DNA from: Sarcocystis neurona
Lineage: Eukaryota > Apicomplexa > Conoidasida > Eucoccidiorida > Sarcocystidae
NCBI GenBank assembly: GCA_000727475.1
Contig: KL647298.1
Coordinates: 1,018,786-1,082,785, forward strand
DNA length: 64,000 bases
Direction of reading: 5' to 3'
In this document: positions 60,726 to 64,000 of the stretch, piece after piece
How the letters are laid out: each line of letters opens with the position of its first letter
Numbering within the stretch: the stretch's first letter is position 1
The notes under the pieces: generated by a model
The model's input: only the letters and a program-made list of their open reading frames with translations
Databases searched by the model: none
What the model was told of the DNA's origin: nothing
Position numbers and translations under genes: made by a program

Positions 60726-62068
60726 TAGCAGTGTACACGTATATATGATATATATAGTCGCCTATGCATATAAACATGTATATTATTTCTCTGTCTGTCC
60801 CTCTACGTATGTATACATATATGTGCTTGTTACAACTCTACCTGTTTAGGGAGCACTATGCATATGCTCTTGTCTAGGAATTTATTTGTCGCTCTTTATA
60901 TATAGAATCATATATACACACTACATCTAGAGATGTAGAGTAGAGATCTACATATATATACATATATATGTACATCTACACATATATGTACATACACAAA
61001 CCTGTGTATACTATGTAAACATGTATATATTTCTCTCTATATGTACAGTTATAATAGCGCTACTTCGACAGAAGGGACCCAACTATACATATATATATAC
61101 ATATATATATGTGTATGTATATGTGTTTTTCACTTGTCTGAACATGTCCTCTGATATATTTATTTGTCTCTCTCTCTACCGTGTTAATTCACTTCCTTCT
61201 CCCCAGGTGTCTCGGTGTACACACAGATATATATGTACATGGAGATTATCTACTGTACACATATATAAACACATGCAAATATATTTTTCTCTGTATCTTT
61301 GCGTGCATATATTTACACATATTTACATATATATACACACACGTATCCGTTTATTCTCGCCTACCAATTTATACACAGATACAGATATAGACGTACATAT
61401 ATACACAGACACGCACATACAATATTTATATTTATATATATATGTATATATTGACTTTTTATTATATTGGAGACATACACATGTTGGCTTATATATATAT
61501 ATATAATTGTATATGCACACAAACGTATATGTATGGATTTCTGATTGTATGTACACACATGTATGTATAATTCGAAGTACATCCATATGTATGCATATAT
61601 ATATATATACATGCATACATAACTACATGTATAGACATATGACTACATATAGGTATGTACAATTATATATATACATTACATGTATATATATATGCATAGA
61701 TAGGTATATGCATAAGTATTAGATTATATACATATATGTATACATATATCAAATAATGAGTGATGACTGCGTGTACACAGAAGGAGGCCTTCCGCTCCAT
61801 ATGTATTTACGTATGCATGTATACACATATATGTATATATATATAGAGAGAGAAGAAAAGAAGAGAAACGAATACACGAATATGCGTAGATGACTGTGTG
61901 CTTATCTGCCACAAACAGCGGTTCCACACAGAAATATGGGTAGAAGGAAGAAAAGAAGCAATTACCTGCGTCAACGGAATGGTGCTGCGTGAGATATGCT
62001 GCTGTTGCTTCTGCTTCGCCGGGTGCTTGTATGTACGGAACTCCGAAGGCCTGCAGCAGCTGAATCAC
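52400..62068 (-). CDS. XPG/RAD2 (ERCC5-type) structure-specific DNA-repair endonuclease, 5' end missing
   Basis: Flap/bubble endonuclease that makes the 3' incision in nucleotide excision repair in the nucleus. Three exons on the minus strand: 62068-61966, 58999-58841 and 54579-52400. Joined, they read without a frame break through LLQAFGVPYIQAPGEAEA (I-region, both catalytic Glu), DDSDAVVFGAAEVYRNFF (catalytic Asp pair; VYRNFF as in human XPG), LGLDRHQLALLALLLG, then GCDYTLGVRGIG (further Asp and helix-hairpin-helix). A PIP-box-like QTRLTRFY lies about 160 residues into exon 3. The remaining roughly 560 residues are Ala/Glu/Gln-rich with basic, NLS-like clusters (PQRRRRRK, RRSRKRK), ending at TAG 52402-52400. 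VYRNFF and LLGxDYT favour XPG/RAD2 over FEN1 or EXO1. The XPG N-region (MGVxGLW type) was not found and should lie upstream, probably beyond 64000. Confidence 0.9.
54950..57170 (+). repeat. Polypurine (plus) / polypyrimidine (minus) tract
   Basis: More than 2 kb is strongly A/G on plus (gaagaagagg-type). A GACAGGGACGGA 12-base minisatellite lies at about 56800-57010, reading RDGDRDGD on plus. Long Ser/Leu/Pro frames on minus (for example 57122-56019) are by-products. It sits upstream of the last XPG exon's acceptor on the transcribed strand. Confidence 0.75.
57790..57922 (-). repeat. 15-bp tandem repeat (LQQQQ on minus) running into the gap
   Basis: About nine near-perfect copies of ctgctgctgcagttg on plus. 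It reaches the first N, so the gap is probably a collapsed or unsequenced extension of the array. Confidence 0.9.
57923..58824. other. Scaffold gap (902 N)
   Basis: Run of N inside XPG intron 2, bounded on the left by the 15-bp repeat. Confidence 0.97.
58841..58999 (-). CDS. XPG exon: catalytic aspartates and VYRNFF segment
   Basis: Acceptor ggcgctgcag, donor CTTCTGG|GTACGC. Reads ISDDSDAVVFGAAEVYRNFF, ESKKSVEMYESNCILSVLGL, DRHQLALLALLL. 159 bases, phase 1 at both ends. A scaffold gap starts 16 bases past the donor. Confidence 0.9.
59000..61965 (-). other. XPG intron 1 (about 3.0 kb)
   Basis: Starts GTAATT and ends ggcgctgcag on minus. 59010-59640 is CAG on plus (CTG on the transcribed strand) next to the acceptor. 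59640-61850 is TA-rich with short islands, a perfect 72-bp palindrome at 60176-60247, and an AC run at 60692-60726. No independent gene supported. Confidence 0.7.
60017..60385. repeat. Palindromic element and two solo half copies
   Basis: 60176-60247 is a perfect inverted repeat: gaaactgcagatgaagaaat...its complement, with a TA centre. The arm tatttcttcatctgcagttt also occurs, with changes, at 60017-60041 (tattccatcatctacagttt) and about 60364-60384. Confidence 0.85.
61966..62068 (-). CDS. XPG exon: I-region (glutamate pair)
   Basis: Acceptor ctgctgccag precedes GTG at 62068; donor GCAG|GTAATT follows 61966. Reads VIQLLQAFGVPYIQAPGEAE then ATAAYLTQHHSVDA. Phase 0 start, phase 1 end; the last G completes a Val codon with the next exon (DA-VISDDSD), as expected for the family. 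Confidence 0.9.
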
Positions 62069-62099
62069 CTGGCAGCAGAACAGCAGGAACGGCAACACA

Positions 62100-63340
62100 C
62101 ACATCAGCGCGGACTTCTCCTAGCAGCAGTAGCAGCGAGAAGGGAGAAAAACAGGAAGAACAGCAGCAGGAAGAAGCGCAGCGGCAGACAGAAGGGCAGC
62201 CCCAGGGAGAAGAGCAGCAGGGAGAGTAACGGCAGGAAGAGCAGCAGCAGAACAGGCGTCAGCACAGAGAGAAACAGCAAAAAGAGAAGCACCGGGAAGA
62301 AACGCAGCAGGAAGACAAACAGCGGCGGGAGGAGAAGCAGCAGGAAGACAGGCAGCAGCAGGAGGAGAACCAGCAGATATGGCAGCAGCAGGAAGAGCAA
62401 CAGCAGAACAAGCACCAGCAGGAAGAGCAGCTAGAAGAGCGTCAGCAGCAGGAGCGACAGCACGTGTGAACAGCAACAGGAAGAGAAGCAGCCGGGACAG
62501 AAGTAGCAGGAAGAGAAGTAGCAGGAAGAGACGTAGCAGGAAGTGAAGTAGCAGGAAGAGAAGTAGCAGGAAGAGAAGTAGCAGGAAGAGACGTAGCAAG
62601 CAGAGCAGTAACAGGCTTAGGAGGGCTCGCCTGACGCCCAGCAGCGGCCGCACGCGCAGCAGTTGCAGATGTAGTAGCAGCAGCTGCTGCAACGGCAGTA
62701 AAACTGCAGCGACAGCAGCAGTGACAGCACTAGCAGGGATCTAAGAGAGAGCAAGAGCGTCAGCAGCAGCAGCAACAGCGCCAGAAGCAGCAGCAGCAGC
62801 AGCAACAGCGCCAGCAGCAGCAGCAGCAACAGCGCCAGCAGAAGCAGCAGCAGCAACAGCGTCAGTAGTAGCAAAAACAGCGTCAGCAGCAGCAGCAGCA
62901 ACAGCGCCAGCAACAGCAGCACCCCAGAACCTGCAGCTCACGGCAGCAGCAAGGTAACCGTCAGCGATAACAGCGGCAGGCGAGTTCTCTTCCCGATGAA
63001 CAGCACCCGGGGCAGAGGCTCCTGTGCAGAGCAGCTGCGGCACCGTACACCTCAGACAGAGGAATAGAAGCAGCTGCAGGTGGTGTCCCTCAGAGAGCAG
63101 CAGCAGCCGCAGCAGCGCGTGTTCGAGAGAAGAAACAGCGCTGTCCACCAGAGAAGAAGCAGCAGCAGCAAATCTTAGACAGCAAAAGCGTCAGCAGCAG
63201 CAAAATACACCTCAACAAAAGGAGGAGGAACAGCAGCAACAGCAGACGCGTTTGAACAAACGTGTCAGCGGCAGCACCAGCACGTCGTCAAGAACAGCCG
63301 CCCAACCTCACACACAGGAACTCCTTTCAAAGCAGCAGTT
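62100..63340 (+). repeat. CAG-rich tract (CTG on the XPG strand)
   Basis: gcagcaggaagagaagtagc-type sequence. On the minus strand this is CTG/CTTC-rich and ends at the acceptor of the first XPG exon seen, so most of it is probably intronic. Plus-strand frames such as 63262-63460 (SKISREDEQPQQQASLTNI) look partly protein-like but are unassigned. Confidence 0.5.
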
Positions 63341-64000
63341 TGTCTAAAATATCCCGTGAGGACGAGCAGCCGCAGCAGCAAGCTTCGTTGACGAACATTC
63401 ACCAGATACACGGCTGCCGTTTCACTCCAGAAGACACATGCCGCGTACAGTTCTCAATATATACATACGTATATGCGCAAGTCCGCCCTATACATATATG
63501 TGCAAATACAGTTCATACCAGCTTGGCAACAAAGACATATGAAAAACATCAAAAGACAGAGGAGCTTTTTTATAGCTCGTCATAACAGGGCGGCCTACAG
63601 AAATTATTTATAGACACCGCTGTCTACATACACATGCAGACACGTAGACACACATATATGTATGTATATATATATATATCACGTGTCGGGGAAGAATTGC
63701 ACAGATACGCCTGTCGGCAGACGAAGAGGAAAAAATTTTTGAAAGTGGCGCGCAGGAGGGTCCCTGCGTCTCGCGCTGTCAACTGCGGAGATCTGCCACC
63801 ACGCAGGGAAGAGGAGGGACGAAAAAAACTTTTTGTTTTCCTTTCAGGAAGCCACCTTATCGGTGTGCTGCGGCACTAACACGCGCGCGTATACATGCAT
63901 GGACACACATTTATATATAGAGAGAGAAGAAAAAAAGAGAGACAGAAACAGCAAGATACATACAGAGACAGATACTACATGCTGACGTATGGATATGTTA
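63341..64000. other. Mixed and TA-rich DNA at the right edge
   Basis: 63440-63520 and 63600-63685 are TA/GT-rich. 63685-63880 is mixed, with a pyrimidine-rich acceptor-like ttgttttcctttcag on plus at about 63847. 63900-64000 is GA-rich. XPG N-terminal exons were searched for on minus and not recognised. Confidence 0.4.

Noticed and set aside
60692..60726. AC run as telomeric or CRISPR-like repeat
   Set aside because: Plain dinucleotide microsatellite; no TTTAGGG-type telomere units and no repeat-spacer array anywhere in the window.
62100..64000. XPG N-terminal exons in the right end of the window
   Set aside because: Minus-strand frames there (for example 63148-62741) lack the MGVxGLW or DASxWL type motifs of the N-region; probably further upstream.

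Overview
This window looks like nuclear DNA of a coccidian apicomplexan, most likely Eimeria. CAG/CTG triplet tracts encode long Ala, Gln and Ser runs. They alternate with kilobase blocks of TA-, TATC- and GA-type simple repeats, and genes are split into exons far apart. No bacterial, organellar, tRNA, rRNA or CRISPR feature was seen. Two scaffold gaps are present (33825-34442 and 57923-58824).

Layout. 1-2105: CAG-rich coding on the minus strand, including an exon with a retropepsin-like aspartyl protease motif followed by a nine-residue Ala-rich repeat running off the left edge, then plus-strand CAG-rich frames. 3873-4572: Ala/Gln-rich plus-strand frames with an LQQQQ repeat. 6103-14505: several low-complexity coding segments on both strands, separated by TA blocks. 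14659-17003 (plus): a multi-exon gene of unknown function. 18397-24364 (plus): a second unknown multi-exon gene whose four exons join in phase. 25-33.8 kb: mostly non-repetitive DNA without a recognisable intact gene, then TA blocks and a gap. 34918-43622 (minus): a very large Ala/Gln-rich coiled-coil protein in at least two exons, about 2,220 residues. 44.3-52.1 kb: complex DNA with a possible decayed Ty3/gypsy integrase, degenerate frames and small tandem duplications. 52400-62068 (minus): the clearest gene, an XPG/RAD2 DNA-repair endonuclease. Its I-region, catalytic core and helix-hairpin-helix lie on three exons separated by introns of about 3.0 and 4.3 kb. Its N-terminal region was not found and may lie beyond 64000.

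The XPG splice joins rebuild the family motifs exactly, which shows how this genome is read. On the coding strand, exons tend to carry CAG (Gln/Ala/Ser) and introns tend to carry CTG or pyrimidine tracts just before the 3' splice site. I used that asymmetry with splice signals to propose the other exons. Most long ORFs in the TA and CTG blocks (YIYIY-, LLLL- and CCCC-type) are repeat artefacts and are not annotated. Apart from XPG and the large coiled-coil protein, functions are unknown or tentative.
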